Translations under genes and position numbers: made by a program | Assembly (NCBI RefSeq): GCF_913773725.1 | Contig: NZ_CAJYGK010000161.1 | Location: 62,001-126,000, forward strand | Direction of reading: 5' to 3' | DNA length: 64,000 nucleotides | From: an uncultured Aquabacterium sp. | GTDB lineage: Bacteria; Pseudomonadota; Gammaproteobacteria; Burkholderiales; Burkholderiaceae_C | The notes under the pieces: generated by a model | Database searches by the model: none | The model's input: only the letters and a program-made list of their open reading frames with translations | What the model was told of the DNA's origin: nothing | Part shown: in pieces, positions 1-9,371 of the stretch | Position numbering within the stretch: the first letter of the stretch is position 1 | Layout of the letters: the number at the start of each line of letters is the position of its first letter

Positions 1-1518
1 CGATTGTGGATCGGTCTGGCCACACTCATCACCGCCGTTCTCGTGCTGGTGGGCGGGACCACCTGGCTCTCGCTGAAGGACGCCGCACATGCCGAAGCCG
101 AGCGCGCCCTGGCGGCGGACAAGCTCAAGGCCGCCCGCCGCTGGGCCCACCTCAGCGAAGTGGTGGTCAACCGTGTCATCGCGCTCGCCCATGTGTCGGC
201 CAGCAGCGAAGACACCGCCAAGGACATCCGCGCCCGCAACGAGACCGACATCAAGGAAATCACCGCCATCAAGGCGCAGATCGAAGGCATGCCGCTGACG
301 GACGCGGACAAGACCCAGATCCAGCTGGTGGGCGAACACCGCAAGACCGTCCTCGCCACCCACGCCCGCATCAAGGCGATGAGCGATGCCGGCGACGCAG
401 CCGGCGCGCGTCAGCTGACCGACACCGCCTTCAAGCAGGAAGTCGAGGCGTACTACGCCGCCCTGGGCCGTTTTGCCGAGATGCAGGAAGAAGCCAGCGT
501 GGCCGCGGGCGAAACCTTGGTCAACACCAACCGCCGGCACGCACTGATCTCGCTGGGCCTGCTGCTGGGCCTCATGACCGTGATGGCCTTTGGCGCGCAG
601 CGGCTCATCAGCTCGATTCGCGAGGCCCTGCAGCACTCGGTCGAAGCCGCGCAACGCATCGCCGAGGGCGACCTCACCGTGCAGCTCGACACCGCTCGCA
701 GCGACGAACTGGGTGACCTGATGCGCGCCCTGCAGGCCATGACCGCCTCATTGGGCGGCCTGGTCAGCCAGGTCCGCCACGCCACCAACAGCATCCAGAC
801 GGCCTCCAGCGAAATCGCCTCGGGCAACCAGGATCTGAGCGCCCGCACCGAGCAGGCCGCCAGCAGCCTGCAGCAGACCGCCTCGTCGATGGAGCAGCTG
901 TCCGGCACCGTGCAGCACTACGCCGACACGGCCCGCGAAGCCAACCAGCTGGCCACCGACGCCACCGTCGCCGTGCGCCACGGTGGCGAAGTGGTCGACC
1001 AGGTGGTCACGCAGATGGACGGCATCGCCACGGCCTCGCGCAAGATCGCCGACATCATCGGCGTGATCGACGGCATCGCGTTCCAGACCAACATCCTGGC
1101 CCTGAACGCCGCCGTGGAAGCCGCCCGGGCCGGCGAACAAGGCCGCGGCTTTGCCGTGGTGGCCGCTGAAGTGCGCACCCTGGCCCAGCGCAGCGCGCAG
1201 GCCGCCAAGGAAATCAAGACGCTGATCAACGACTCGACCGAGCGCGTGGACAACGGCGCCAAGCTGGTGGGCTCGGCCGGCCAGACCATGCGCGAGATCG
1301 TCTCCGCCATCGAACGCGTGAACCAGATGATGACCGAGATCACCGCGTCGGCCAGCGAGCAGAGCGACGGCATCCGCCAGGTCAATGGCGCGGTCAACCA
1401 CCTCGACCAGATGACGCAGCAGAACGCCGCGCTGGTGGAAGAGGCGGCCGCAGCCGCCACCAGCCTGCGCGACCAGGCTGATCAGCTCAACAGCCTGGTG
1501 CGGGTGTTCAAGGTGTGA
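1..1518 (+). CDS. methyl-accepting chemotaxis protein (5' end cut off by window)
   Basis: Inner-membrane chemoreceptor that senses a periplasmic signal and controls the CheA kinase. The frame is open to base 1 and the visible N-terminus already lies inside the first membrane helix, so the start is upstream of the window. Counting from base 4: helix 1 about residues 2-20, a helical periplasmic domain of the four-helix-bundle type to about 178, helix 2 about 180-200, HAMP about 200-250, then the signalling domain. The conserved hairpin tip beginning [20 protein letters not shown] lies near residue 356. The protein ends right after the signalling helices, with no NWETF-like tether for CheR/CheB. 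Its stop is 6 bp from the stop of convergent metK. The signalling domain is nearly the same as that of the second receptor at 6.4-8.0 kb, which suggests paralogues. The ligand cannot be told. Confidence 0.93.
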   Translation, partial: RLWIGLATLITAVLVLVGGTTWLSLKDAAHAEAERALAADKLKAARRWAHLSEVVVNRVIALAHVSASSEDTAKDIRARNETDIKEITAIKAQIEGMPLTDADKTQIQLVGEHRKTVLATHARIKAMSDAGDAAGARQLTDTAFKQEVEAYYAALGRFAEMQEEASVAAGETLVNTNRRHALISLGLLLGLMTVMAFGAQRLISSIREALQHSVEAAQRIAEGDLTVQLDTARSDELGDLMRALQAMTASLGGLVSQVRHATNSIQTASSEIASGNQDLSARTEQAASSLQQTASSMEQLSGTVQHYADTAREANQLATDATVAVRHGGEVVDQVVTQMDGIATASRKIADIIGVIDGIAFQTNILALNAAVEAARAGEQGRGFAVVAAEVRTLAQRSAQAAKEIKTLINDSTERVDNGAKLVGSAGQTMREIVSAIERVNQMMTEITASASEQSDGIRQVNGAVNHLDQMTQQNAALVEEAAAAATSLRDQADQLNSLVRVFKV

Positions 1519-1524
1519 ACGGGG

Positions 1525-2709
1525 TTACAGGCCCGCTGCCGCGCGCAGCGCAGCCGCCTTGTCCGTCCGCTCCCACGTGAACTCGGGCTCTTCGCGGCCG
1601 AAGTGGCCGTAGGCCGCGGTCTTGGAATAGATCGGGCGCAGCAGGTCCAGCATCTGGATGATGCCCTTCGGACGCAGGTCGAAGATGCCGCTTTCGGCCA
1701 CGATCTTCGACAGCTGGTCGTCAGGGATCACGCCCGTGCCTTCGGTGTAGACCGTGATGTTCATGGGCTGGGCCACGCCAATGGCATAGGCCACCTGCAC
1801 CTGGCACTGACGCGCCAGGCCGGCGGCCACGATGTTCTTGGCCACGTAACGGGCGGCGTAGGCGGCCGAGCGGTCCACCTTCGACGGGTCCTTGCCCGAG
1901 AACGCGCCACCGCCGTGCGGGCAGGCGCCGCCGTAGGTGTCGACGATGATCTTGCGGCCGGTCAGGCCACAGTCACCCTGCGGGCCCCCGATCACGAAGC
2001 GGCCGGTCGGGTTGATCAGGTAGCGGGTGTTCTCCAGCCATTCCTTCGGCAGCACCGGCTTGATGATCTCTTCGATGATCGCCTCGTTGAACTCGGGCTT
2101 CATCTTGTCGCCCAGGCTCCACTCGGGGCTGTGCTGGGTCGACAGCACCACGGTGTCGATGCTGTGCGGCTTGCCGTCCACATAGCGCATCGTCACCTGG
2201 CTCTTGGCGTCCGGGCGCAGGAAGGGCAGACGGCCGTCCTTGCGCAGCTGGGCCTGGCGCTCGACCAGACGGTGCGCGTAGTAGATGGGCGCCGGCATCA
2301 GTTCGGGCGTCTCGTCGCAGGCGTAGCCAAACATCAGGCCCTGGTCGCCCGCACCGATGTTCAGATAGTCGTCCGAGGCGTGGTCCACGCCCTGGGCGAT
2401 GTCGTTCGACTGCTTGTCGTACGCCACCAGCACCGCGCAACCCTTGTAGTCGATGCCGTACTCGGTGTTGTCGTAGCCGATGCGCTTGATGGTGTCGCGC
2501 GCCACCTGGATGTAGTCGACGTGCGCGTTGGTGGTGATCTCACCGGCCAGCACCACCAGCCCGGTGTTGCACAGCGTTTCAGCGGCCACGCGGCTCTTCG
2601 GGTCTTGTTCGAAGATCGCGTCGAGGATGGCGTCCGAAATCTGGTCGGCGACCTTGTCGGGGTGGCCTTCAGAGACGGATTCGGAAGTGAAGAGGAAATC
2701 GTTCGCCAC
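1525..2709 (-). CDS. metK: S-adenosylmethionine synthetase
   Basis: Makes S-adenosylmethionine from methionine and ATP in the cytoplasm. The family signatures are present: GHPDK near the N-terminus, [12 protein letters not shown] for ATP binding, and [19 protein letters not shown]. The frame extends upstream to 2769, but I place the start at the GTG at 2709, which gives [19 protein letters not shown], the normal family N-terminus, with GGAG 8 bases upstream. The resulting 394 residues are close to the family's usual length of about 385-395. It is convergent with the upstream chemoreceptor and divergent from the first PEP-CTERM gene. No SAM-sensing riboswitch was recognised in the leader. Confidence 0.97.
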   Translation of the reverse strand: MANDFLFTSESVSEGHPDKVADQISDAILDAIFEQDPKSRVAAETLCNTGLVVLAGEITTNAHVDYIQVARDTIKRIGYDNTEYGIDYKGCAVLVAYDKQSNDIAQGVDHASDDYLNIGAGDQGLMFGYACDETPELMPAPIYYAHRLVERQAQLRKDGRLPFLRPDAKSQVTMRYVDGKPHSIDTVVLSTQHSPEWSLGDKMKPEFNEAIIEEIIKPVLPKEWLENTRYLINPTGRFVIGGPQGDCGLTGRKIIVDTYGGACPHGGGAFSGKDPSKVDRSAAYAARYVAKNIVAAGLARQCQVQVAYAIGVAQPMNITVYTEGTGVIPDDQLSKIVAESGIFDLRPKGIIQMLDLLRPIYSKTAAYGHFGREEPEFTWERTDKAAALRAAAGL

Positions 2710-3072
2710 AGTGGGTACTCCAGAAGATTGATGACGGGCACTCGGCGTCGCCGAGGCTGTGGAAGTCATCCGGGTGCGGTTCTTCTGGCAGCGGCGAACG
2801 CTTTAGCGGCATTTGTAAATCGCCCCGCAAGTTGTCCTGTTAACTCGGCGATGCGCAAAGTGTAGTGGATTTCGCAAAGCCTCGGGTCGTGACCGAATTC
2901 ACGCCCGATCGCGAAAAGTGCTCCGTTTACCGTACGGAATCCGTATCACGAAAGCAGCCCCCCTCAGCCAGGTGATTGTTACAACCTGGTTACAAAGGTC
3001 AATGGCGGCCAAGGAGAGCGAACCACCCTTTGCTGTATATCGCGCTCCTCTTGCAGTTCATCGGGAGTAACC
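2710..3072. promoter_or_regulatory. divergent intergenic region metK / PEP-CTERM gene, with two inverted repeats
   Basis: A 363-bp gap between divergent genes with no credible coding frame. It contains a 13-bp palindrome, TACGGA-A-TCCGTA, at 2933-2945. It also holds an inverted repeat, CCAGGT (2968-2973) and ACCTGG (2984-2989) with a 10-bp spacer, about 85-105 bp before the PEP-CTERM start. Either could be an operator. I found no convincing -35/-10 pair for metK. Confidence 0.4.
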
Positions 3073-3678
3073 ATGTCCAAGCTGCCCATCCTCGCCGCCG
3101 CTGTCCTAGCTGGCTTTGCTGTCTCGTCTTCTGCCGCAACGAAAGACCTCGGCAACCTCACAGACACCGCATCCGCTACACAGAACATCATCTATGCAGG
3201 CATCTTTGGTGCATCGCTGCAACCCGGCTCTTTCGACCGGTTCGAGTTTGATCTGGACTTCGCCTCTGACGTCACCATTGACATCTATTCCCGCCTCGCA
3301 CTGACTATCGGAGCGGAATTTGACCTTTACGACAACACCAACACGTTGATCGACTCCAAGGCGCTGAGCGGCGCCACTCAATTGGGTACGGTCTCCGGAC
3401 TCTCGCTGGGTCTGAGCGGCGGCCAAGCCCGCCAGAACTTCCAGCATAGCCAGCTGACGTTCTCTGACGTGGCCGCCGGTACCGACTACCAGTTCCGCTT
3501 CGATCCGGGCGTGTTCACTCTGGCGGTGGGGTACCGTGTTCAATTCGCAGGCAGTACGCTCGCCACCCCGATGCCGCCCACCCCAGCCGTGCCCGAACCC
3601 CAGACTTACGCCTTGGTCGCTGCGGGGTTGGGCGTTGTTGGCTTCCTCTCCCGCCGTCGCCGCGCCGCTCAGGCCTGA
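3073..3678 (+). CDS. PEP-CTERM sorted exported protein, FxDxF-like
   Basis: A 201-residue exported protein expected to be processed by an exosortase at the cell surface or carried with exopolysaccharide. It has a signal peptide of about 21 residues ending in SSSAA. The C-terminus is a typical PEP-CTERM tripartite tail: VPEPQTYAL, a hydrophobic helix (VAAGLGVVGFL), then SRRRRAAQA. The stretch FDRFEFDLDF near residue 56 recalls the FxDxF class of PEP-CTERM proteins. GGGAG lies 5 bases before the ATG. The middle domain has no recognised function. It sits alone between metK and the acyltransferase genes, and the likely sorting enzyme is the exosortase at 13.4 kb. Confidence 0.85.
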   Translation: MSKLPILAAAVLAGFAVSSSAATKDLGNLTDTASATQNIIYAGIFGASLQPGSFDRFEFDLDFASDVTIDIYSRLALTIGAEFDLYDNTNTLIDSKALSGATQLGTVSGLSLGLSGGQARQNFQHSQLTFSDVAAGTDYQFRFDPGVFTLAVGYRVQFAGSTLATPMPPTPAVPEPQTYALVAAGLGVVGFLSRRRRAAQA

Positions 3679-3689
3679 CCTGCGCGCCA

Positions 3690-3710
3690 CGGGGCCGGCA
3701 CACGGCCCCG
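3690..3710 (+). terminator. possible stem-loop terminator after PEP-CTERM gene
   Basis: CGGGGCC (3690-3696) pairs with GGCCCCG (3704-3710) around a 7-nt loop, starting 12 bases after the stop codon. There is no T-run, so an intrinsic terminator is only possible. Confidence 0.35.
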
Positions 3711-3773
3711 CTCAGGCACAATCCCTCACGGCCGACACCAGCCCGGTGCCGGCCGTGATGCTTTTTGTGGCCC

Positions 3774-4679
3774 ATGAACCGTCTGTTCACCCTGCTTGCA
3801 CACTGGCCGCTGCCTCTGCTGCACGGCATCGGCGCCCTGCTGGGGTGGCTGGTGTACGGCCTGTCGCCCTCTTACCGCCGCCGCCTGCAGGCGCACGCGC
3901 GCGCGGCCGGCCTGAACGCCCGCCAGGTCCGCCAGGCCGTGGCCCACGCCGGCAAGATGGTGGGCGAGCTGCCCTGGCTGTGGGGCCGCCCCCAGCACGA
4001 GGCCCTGGGCGCGACGGTGCAGTGGCGCCACCCCGAAGTGGTCGAAGCCGCCCTGGCCGAAGGCCGCGGCCTGCTGCTGCTCACGCCCCACCTCGGCTGC
4101 TTCGAGGTCACGGCGCAGGCCTATGCCGAACGCTTCGGCGCCGTCAAACCCATCACCGCGCTGTACCGCCCGGCCAAGCAAGCTTGGCTGGCCGAGATGA
4201 TGAAGGGCTCGCGCAACCGCCCCGGCATGCAGACCAGCCCCGCCACCCTGGCCGGCGTGCGCCACATGCTGCGCGCCCTCAAGAAGGGCGAGACCGTCGG
4301 CCTGCTGCCCGACCAGGTCCCGCCCGAAGGGATGGGCGCCTGGGCCCCCTTCTTCGGCCGCTCCGCCTACACCATGACGATGGCCGCCCGGCTCGTCAGC
4401 CAGACCCGCTGCGCCGTCGTGCTGCTGCGCGGTGAACGCCTGGACGCCACCCAGCGCCAGCAACTCGGGTGCGACTACCTCGTCCACGCTGAACGGGTGT
4501 CGCCTGAAGTCGAAGCCGTCCTGGCCGGTGGCGATGCGGCAGAATCGGCCGCCGCCGTGAACCGGCTGATGGAACACCAGATCATGCAAGCACCCGAGCA
4601 GTACCTGTGGGGCTACAACCGCTACAAGGCCCCCCGCGCCGAGATCCTGACCTCGGCCACCCCGGGAGAGGCCGCCTGA
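3774..4679 (+). CDS. lpxL: lipid A biosynthesis acyltransferase, first copy
   Basis: An HtrB/LpxL-family acyltransferase that adds a secondary acyl chain to the lipid A precursor at the inner membrane. The ATG at 3774 gives 301 residues, close to the usual length of about 300. A TTG at 3765 is the only earlier option and adds just MWP. There is an N-terminal hydrophobic anchor. The catalytic HX4(D/E) motif is visible as TPHLGCFEV near residue 107, and a second family block, LLPDQVPPEGMGAW, lies near 179. The stop codon overlaps the start of the next acyltransferase (TGATG), so the two are translationally coupled. Which acyl chain each adds cannot be told. Confidence 0.9.
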   Translation: MNRLFTLLAHWPLPLLHGIGALLGWLVYGLSPSYRRRLQAHARAAGLNARQVRQAVAHAGKMVGELPWLWGRPQHEALGATVQWRHPEVVEAALAEGRGLLLLTPHLGCFEVTAQAYAERFGAVKPITALYRPAKQAWLAEMMKGSRNRPGMQTSPATLAGVRHMLRALKKGETVGLLPDQVPPEGMGAWAPFFGRSAYTMTMAARLVSQTRCAVVLLRGERLDATQRQQLGCDYLVHAERVSPEVEAVLAGGDAAESAAAVNRLMEHQIMQAPEQYLWGYNRYKAPRAEILTSATPGEAA

Positions 4680-5614
4680 TGCGCCCCGGCCAGGCCCGTT
4701 TCTCTGTCAGCCACCTCGCGCGCGAGGCCGGCATCCGCCTCGCCATCGGCCTGCTCTGGCTGCTGCATTTCCTGCCCCTGCCCGTGCTGGCCGCGCTGGC
4801 CGCGCTGCTGTCGCGGGCGCTGTACCACCTGGCCGGATCCCGCCGCCGCATCGGGCTGCGCAACCTCGAGCTGTGCTTCCCGCAGTTGTCGCAGGCCGAG
4901 CGCGAAACCCTGCTCAAGCAGCACTTCCGCTGGCTCACGCAAAGCCTGCTGGACCGCACCGTGCTGTGGTGGGCCTCGCCCGAGCGGGTGCAACGCCTCA
5001 TCCACGTCGAAGGCGACATCGGCCTGGCCGAGCGCGTGTTCCAGGAAAGCGGCCGCCCCACCATGTGGCTGTGCCCGCATTTTGTGGGCCTGGACGTGGC
5101 CGGCGCCGCCATCCTGCTCAAGCAGCCGCGCCCCGGCGCCTCCATCTACCAGACGCAAAGCCACCCGCTGATGGACGCCCTCATGCGCCGCGGCCGGCTG
5201 CGCTTCGGCAACGCCGACATCTTCCCCCGCAGCGACTCGGTCAAGCCACTGCTCAAGGCCGTCAAGCAAGGGCGCGGCTTCTTCAACCTGCCCGACATGG
5301 ACTTCGGCGCCAGGGACGCAGCCTTCGTGCCCTTCTTCGGTGTGCAGGCCGCCACGCTGCTGGCGCCCTCGCGCCTGGCCCGCATGCTCGACATGGTGGT
5401 GCAACCCGTGATCGCCGAGATCCTGCCCGGCGGCCGCGGCTGGCGCGTGCGCTTCGAAGCGCCGCTGGCGGGCTTTCCCACGGCCGATGCCGAGGCCGAT
5501 GCCGCCGCGTTGAACCGCTACATCGAGGGCGAGATCCTGAAACAACCGGCGCAGTACCTGTGGGTGCACAAGCGGTTCAAGACCCGGCCGGACGGGGCGC
5601 CCGGGCTGTATTGA
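4679..5614 (+). CDS. lpxL: lipid A biosynthesis acyltransferase, second copy
   Basis: The second LpxL/LpxM-family acyltransferase, 311 residues, coupled to the first by a TGATG overlap. GGGAGAG lies 8 bases upstream of the ATG, which decides the start over longer in-frame options. After a hydrophobic N-terminal segment comes the catalytic motif CPHFVGLDVAG (HX4D), then the block FNLPDMDFGARDAAFVPFFG. Two tandem copies commonly sit beside metK and dapF in Burkholderiales. The pair probably adds the two secondary acyl chains, in an order that cannot be assigned from sequence. Confidence 0.9.
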   Translation: MRPGQARFSVSHLAREAGIRLAIGLLWLLHFLPLPVLAALAALLSRALYHLAGSRRRIGLRNLELCFPQLSQAERETLLKQHFRWLTQSLLDRTVLWWASPERVQRLIHVEGDIGLAERVFQESGRPTMWLCPHFVGLDVAGAAILLKQPRPGASIYQTQSHPLMDALMRRGRLRFGNADIFPRSDSVKPLLKAVKQGRGFFNLPDMDFGARDAAFVPFFGVQAATLLAPSRLARMLDMVVQPVIAEILPGGRGWRVRFEAPLAGFPTADAEADAAALNRYIEGEILKQPAQYLWVHKRFKTRPDGAPGLY

Positions 5615-5676
5615 GCCTGCCCCGGAAGGGGGAAGCCAAGCTGCGTTCTTCCATCATGAGGAAAGCGGACATCGGC

Positions 5677-5744
5677 CAGACGTATAAGCGCCCCTCGTCT
5701 GAGTGATGACACCCTGCGGCCAACGTGGTCAGATATCCGGACCA
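5677..5744 (+). promoter_or_regulatory. inverted repeats upstream of second PEP-CTERM gene
   Basis: CAGACG (5677-5682) and CGTCTG (5696-5701) form a 6-bp inverted repeat with a 13-bp spacer. TGGTC (5726-5730) and GACCA (5740-5744) form a second one shortly before the gene at 5762. They are candidate operators or leader hairpins only; no promoter elements could be assigned with confidence. Confidence 0.25.
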
Positions 5745-5761
5745 ACCCAGGAGTTCCCTTC

Positions 5762-6268
5762 ATGCAGTTCATCCGTTCGCTGGCCGCCACCGCTGTTCTG
5801 GCCGCCACCGCCCTCGGCGCCCAAGCCGGCACCTTCTCTGGCGCTGTCGCCGCCGGTACCGATCCGTTCGACGTCCTGGCCACCAGCCTGACCATCACGG
5901 GCCCGTCCAACCTGGTCGGCGGCGTGTCCTCCAGCGGCTACACCACGCTGGTCCCCGTCACGGTCGGCGGCACGACCTTCAACATCACGCTCAGCGCCAC
6001 CGCCCTGGACATCCAGAGCGTCTACCTGAAGTCGGGCACCACCCTGGTCGGCACCGACACCAACCTGGCTGACGGCTTCGCCTTCAACAACCTGGCCGCT
6101 GGCACCTACGGCCTGTACATCACCGGTCGCAACACCAACACCTCGCTGGTGGGCGTCTTCGCCGGCACCACCACGGTCACCGCCGCCGTGCCCGAGCCCG
6201 GCAGCGTCGCCCTGGTCCTCGCCGGCCTCGGCGTGGTCGGCATCATGAGCCGCCGCCGCCTCGGCTGA
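5762..6268 (+). CDS. small PEP-CTERM exported protein
   Basis: A 168-residue exported protein with a signal peptide (MQFIRSLAATAVLAATALGAQA) and a C-terminal sorting tail: VPEPGSVALVLAGLGVVGIM, then SRRRLG. The mature part is rich in Thr, Gly, Ser and Asn and looks like a beta-rich secreted domain of unknown role. AGGAG lies 8 bases before the ATG, and a strong intrinsic terminator follows 22 bases after the stop, so it is probably a one-gene transcript. Its tail closely resembles that of the PEP-CTERM protein at 3.1 kb, which suggests the same exosortase. Confidence 0.85.
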   Translation: MQFIRSLAATAVLAATALGAQAGTFSGAVAAGTDPFDVLATSLTITGPSNLVGGVSSSGYTTLVPVTVGGTTFNITLSATALDIQSVYLKSGTTLVGTDTNLADGFAFNNLAAGTYGLYITGRNTNTSLVGVFAGTTTVTAAVPEPGSVALVLAGLGVVGIMSRRRLG

Positions 6269-6289
6269 TCGGCGCCTCTCCGCCCCCGC

Positions 6290-6317
6290 AAAAGGCCGCA
6301 CCGTGTGCGGCCTTTTT
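6290..6317 (+). terminator. rho-independent terminator
   Basis: AAAGGCCGCAC (6291-6301) pairs perfectly with GTGCGGCCTTT (6305-6315) around a 3-nt loop, followed by a T-run. The flanking A and T tracts mean it could also work on the other strand. Confidence 0.9.
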
Positions 6318-6427
6318 CATGCCTGGTCCTGTCCGGTACACCCCCCTCGCATCAACCCTACTCAAGCCCCCTTCCGCCCCTGCCGATACCCCCACACGTT
6401 CCCAAAAAAAGTTGGATGGAGAGACAG

Positions 6428-7999
6428 ATGGGCTGGATCACCTGGTTACGCAAGTTCTCGATTCGATCGCGCCTGATCGCCTGCATGGTGCTGGTGGTGG
6501 GCATCGGCACCGTGGTGGGCGTCGGCATGACGCTCAAGCTGCACACGCTCAAGGGTGAAGTGGAAGGCTTTGCCAGCCATGAATTCGAGGCCACCCAGGC
6601 CATGGCCGAGCTGGCCCTGCACATGGGTCGGCTGCGCGGGTTCGAAAAGGCGGCCATCATCCACGCAGGCGATTCGGTCTCGGCCGAAGCCGACCGGCTG
6701 TCGTGGAACAAGAGCCTGGAAAACAGCCGCGCCGCCATCGCGCGCATCAAACAGACGCTGACCGAGCAGGACCTGATCGACCAGATCGACGGCCTGCAGA
6801 GCAAGCTGAACGGCTACGCCGAAGCCCTGGCCCCCTCGCTCGGGCACATGGCCGAGGGCGTGCTCAACACCCCGCCCGACGCCTACGCCGCCACCGAAGT
6901 GGCCCGCGCCAAGGCCGATGTGCTGGAGCTGAGCACCACGGCCCTGCAGGAGCGCCTGTCCGGTCTGGCCCAGCAACGCCGTGACCGCTCGGCCGAAACC
7001 GCCACCGAAACCGTGATCTGGCTGTGGGTGCTGCTGCTGTCGCCGGGCATCATCTTCCTGCCGCTGATGGGGCTCACGATCGCCTCGATCACCGGGCCGC
7101 TGCGCCGGGCGGAAGACATCACCCAGGCCATCGCCCACGGCGACCTGACCCGCGAGATCGCGCCCAAGGGCAACGACGAGATTGCCCACCTGATGCTCTC
7201 GATGAAGAGCATGCAGGCCGGCCTGCGCGAGATGGTGGCCTCGGTGCGCATGTCGTCGGAAAGCATGCTGACGGCCAGCACCGAGATCGCCGCCGGCAAC
7301 CAGGATCTGTCCACCCGCACCGAGCAGACGGCGTCCAACCTGCAGGCCGCCGCCTCGTCGATGGACGAGCTGAGCAAGACGGTGGAACACTCGGCCGAAT
7401 CCGCCAGCGTGGCCAACCACCTGGCCGACACGGCCAGCCAGCGGGCCGCACAAGGCGGCGAGGTGGTCGAAAGCGTCGTGGCGCAGATGGAGCAGATCAC
7501 CCAGGCGTCGCGTCAGATCGCCGACATCATCGGTGTGATCGACGGCATCGCCTTCCAGACCAACATCCTGGCGCTGAATGCGGCCGTGGAAGCCGCACGG
7601 GCCGGCGAGCAGGGCCGCGGCTTTGCCGTGGTGGCCGGCGAAGTGCGCTCGCTGGCGCAGCGCAGCGCCGAGGCCGCCCGCGAGATCAAGACCCTGATCG
7701 GCCAATCGGTCGACCGGGTGGAAACCGGCTCACAGAAGGTGCGCGAAGCCGGCACCGTCATGCAGGAAATCGTCGATTCGATCCAGCGCGTCACCCAGGC
7801 CATGAGCGAGATCGCAGACGCCACGCGCCAGCAGTCCTCCGGCATCGGCATGGTCACCGAATCGGTCAACCAGCTCGATCAGATGACGCAGCAGAACGCC
7901 GCGCTGGTGGAGCAATCGGCTGCGGCCGCCGACAGCCTGCGCCAACAGGCCGCCGACCTGTCGCGCACGGTGCAGCGTTTCCATTTGGACCCGGCCTGA
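6428..7999 (+). CDS. methyl-accepting chemotaxis protein
   Basis: A full-length chemoreceptor of 523 residues. The ATG at 6428 is chosen because GGAGAG sits 4 bases upstream and the product begins directly before the first membrane helix (about residues 13-35). A helical periplasmic domain follows, then helix 2 (about 195-216), HAMP to about 265, and the signalling domain, with the hairpin [20 protein letters not shown] near residue 373. There is no C-terminal CheR/CheB pentapeptide. The signalling half is almost identical to that of the receptor at the left edge, while the sensing domains differ. The gene follows the terminator of the PEP-CTERM gene and is convergent with ugd. Confidence 0.93.
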   Translation: MGWITWLRKFSIRSRLIACMVLVVGIGTVVGVGMTLKLHTLKGEVEGFASHEFEATQAMAELALHMGRLRGFEKAAIIHAGDSVSAEADRLSWNKSLENSRAAIARIKQTLTEQDLIDQIDGLQSKLNGYAEALAPSLGHMAEGVLNTPPDAYAATEVARAKADVLELSTTALQERLSGLAQQRRDRSAETATETVIWLWVLLLSPGIIFLPLMGLTIASITGPLRRAEDITQAIAHGDLTREIAPKGNDEIAHLMLSMKSMQAGLREMVASVRMSSESMLTASTEIAAGNQDLSTRTEQTASNLQAAASSMDELSKTVEHSAESASVANHLADTASQRAAQGGEVVESVVAQMEQITQASRQIADIIGVIDGIAFQTNILALNAAVEAARAGEQGRGFAVVAGEVRSLAQRSAEAAREIKTLIGQSVDRVETGSQKVREAGTVMQEIVDSIQRVTQAMSEIADATRQQSSGIGMVTESVNQLDQMTQQNAALVEQSAAAADSLRQQAADLSRTVQRFHLDPA

Positions 8000-8028
8000 G
8001 CCGGGGGCTGCACGGCGCTTCGGGCGGG

Positions 8029-9234
8029 TCAGTCCTGCCCGAACAGGTCGCGGCTGTAGACCTTGTCGAGCACGTCCTGCAGATCGGGGCCGATGCGGTT
8101 GGCCACGATCACGTCGGATTTCGCCTTGAACTCGGCCAGGTCCTTGATCACCTTGGAGTTGAAGAACTCGTCTTCCTCCAGCACCGGCTCGTACAGGATC
8201 ACTTCCACGCCCTTGGCCTTGATGCGCTTCATCACGCCCTGGATGGAGCTGGCGCGGAAGTTGTCGCTGCCCGCCTTCATGATCAGGCGGTAGATGCCGA
8301 CCACCTTGGGCTTGCGCGCCAGGATGCTGTCGGACACAAAGTCCTTGCGCGTGGTGTTCGACGTGACGATGGCGCCGATCAGGTTCTGCGGCACGGCCGA
8401 GTAGTTGGCCAGCAGCTGCTTGGTGTCCTTGGGCAGGCAGTAGCCGCCGTAGCCGAAGCTCGGGTTGTTGTAGTGGGTGCCCACGCGCGGGTCCAGGCAC
8501 ACGCCGTCGATGATCTCGCGGGTGTTCAGGCCGTGCGTCTGGGCGTAGGTGTCCAGCTCGTTGAAGTAAGCCACGCGCATCGCCAGGTACGTGTTGGCGA
8601 ACAGCTTGATGGCCTCGGCTTCGGACGAGCCCGTCAGCAGCACCTGCACCTCGGGCTTGAGCGAAGCCTGCTTCAGCAAACCGGCAAACCGCTCGGCCCG
8701 CGCAGAACGCTCGCCCACCACGATGCGGCTGGGATACAGGTTGTCGTGCAGCGCGCGGCCTTCGCGCAGGAACTCGGGCGAGAAGATCACCTGGCTGGTG
8801 TTGAACTTCGCGTTCACCTCGTCGGTGAAGCCCACAGGGATGGTCGACTTGATCACCATCACCGCCTTCGGGTTGACCTTCAGCACCTCCTGGATCACGG
8901 CTTCCACGCTGCGCGTGTTGAAGCGGTTGGTGTCGGGGTCGTAGTCGGTCGGGGTGGCGATCACCACGTACTCGGCTTCGGCGTAGGCCTCGGCGGCGTT
9001 CGTGGTGGCGCGCAGGTTCAGTTTTTCGGTCTGCAGGTAGCGGGTGATGTCGGCGTCTTCGATCGGCGAGACGCCGTTGTTCACCATGTCGACGCGGGCG
9101 GGGGTGATGTCGATCGCAATCACCTCGTTCTGGCGGGCCAGCAACACGGCCATGGACATGCCCACGTAACCAAGACCCACAACCGCGATCTTCGAGGGAG
9201 GCTGCTGAGTGAGGCTAGGTTGGGGTGCAGTCAT
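8029..9234 (-). CDS. ugd: UDP-glucose 6-dehydrogenase
   Basis: Oxidises UDP-glucose to UDP-glucuronate with NAD, giving a precursor for polysaccharides. The Rossmann motif [10 protein letters not shown] lies at about residues 18-27. The catalytic cysteine is in [19 protein letters not shown] near residue 273, and the ATPTDYDP and SPEFLREG blocks are conserved. The sequence matches the enterobacterial Ugd type throughout, with a 13-residue N-terminal extension. The ATG at 9234 is chosen; the longer frame adds an unrelated leader. It is divergent from dapF. UDP-glucuronate is a likely substrate for the exopolysaccharide glycosyltransferases at 16-31 kb. Confidence 0.93.
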   Translation of the reverse strand: MTAPQPSLTQQPPSKIAVVGLGYVGMSMAVLLARQNEVIAIDITPARVDMVNNGVSPIEDADITRYLQTEKLNLRATTNAAEAYAEAEYVVIATPTDYDPDTNRFNTRSVEAVIQEVLKVNPKAVMVIKSTIPVGFTDEVNAKFNTSQVIFSPEFLREGRALHDNLYPSRIVVGERSARAERFAGLLKQASLKPEVQVLLTGSSEAEAIKLFANTYLAMRVAYFNELDTYAQTHGLNTREIIDGVCLDPRVGTHYNNPSFGYGGYCLPKDTKQLLANYSAVPQNLIGAIVTSNTTRKDFVSDSILARKPKVVGIYRLIMKAGSDNFRASSIQGVMKRIKAKGVEVILYEPVLEEDEFFNSKVIKDLAEFKAKSDVIVANRIGPDLQDVLDKVYSRDLFGQD

Positions 9235-9267
9235 GAGTGGTTCAAGGCCCTCGAAGAGAGCGTCACG

Positions 9268-9346
9268 TGCTGTTGAGAACAGCAGCGATGCTAACCCCCT
9301 TCGGTGGCGGCTCAGGCAACCAGGTGTGAGCAAACGGTGTGTTTGC
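9268..9346. promoter_or_regulatory. two perfect hairpins between ugd and dapF
   Basis: TGCTGTT-GAG-AACAGCA (9268-9284) lies in the ugd leader, 34 bases before its ATG. GCAAAC-GGTGT-GTTTGC (9330-9346) lies 25 bases before the dapF ATG. Both have perfect arms (7 and 6 bp). They could be operators or leader hairpins in this 137-bp divergent gap. Confidence 0.4.
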
Positions 9347-9371
9347 ATCGGTAAGGCCGATAATCCGCACC

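Noticed and set aside
2710-2880. SAM-sensing riboswitch in the metK leader
   Set aside because: No recognisable SAM riboswitch core or terminator pairing could be read; no such class is expected for metK in this group.
7024-9276. 750-residue plus-strand frame spanning the second chemoreceptor and ugd
   Set aside because: Crosses two genes with strong family motifs on their own strands and frames.
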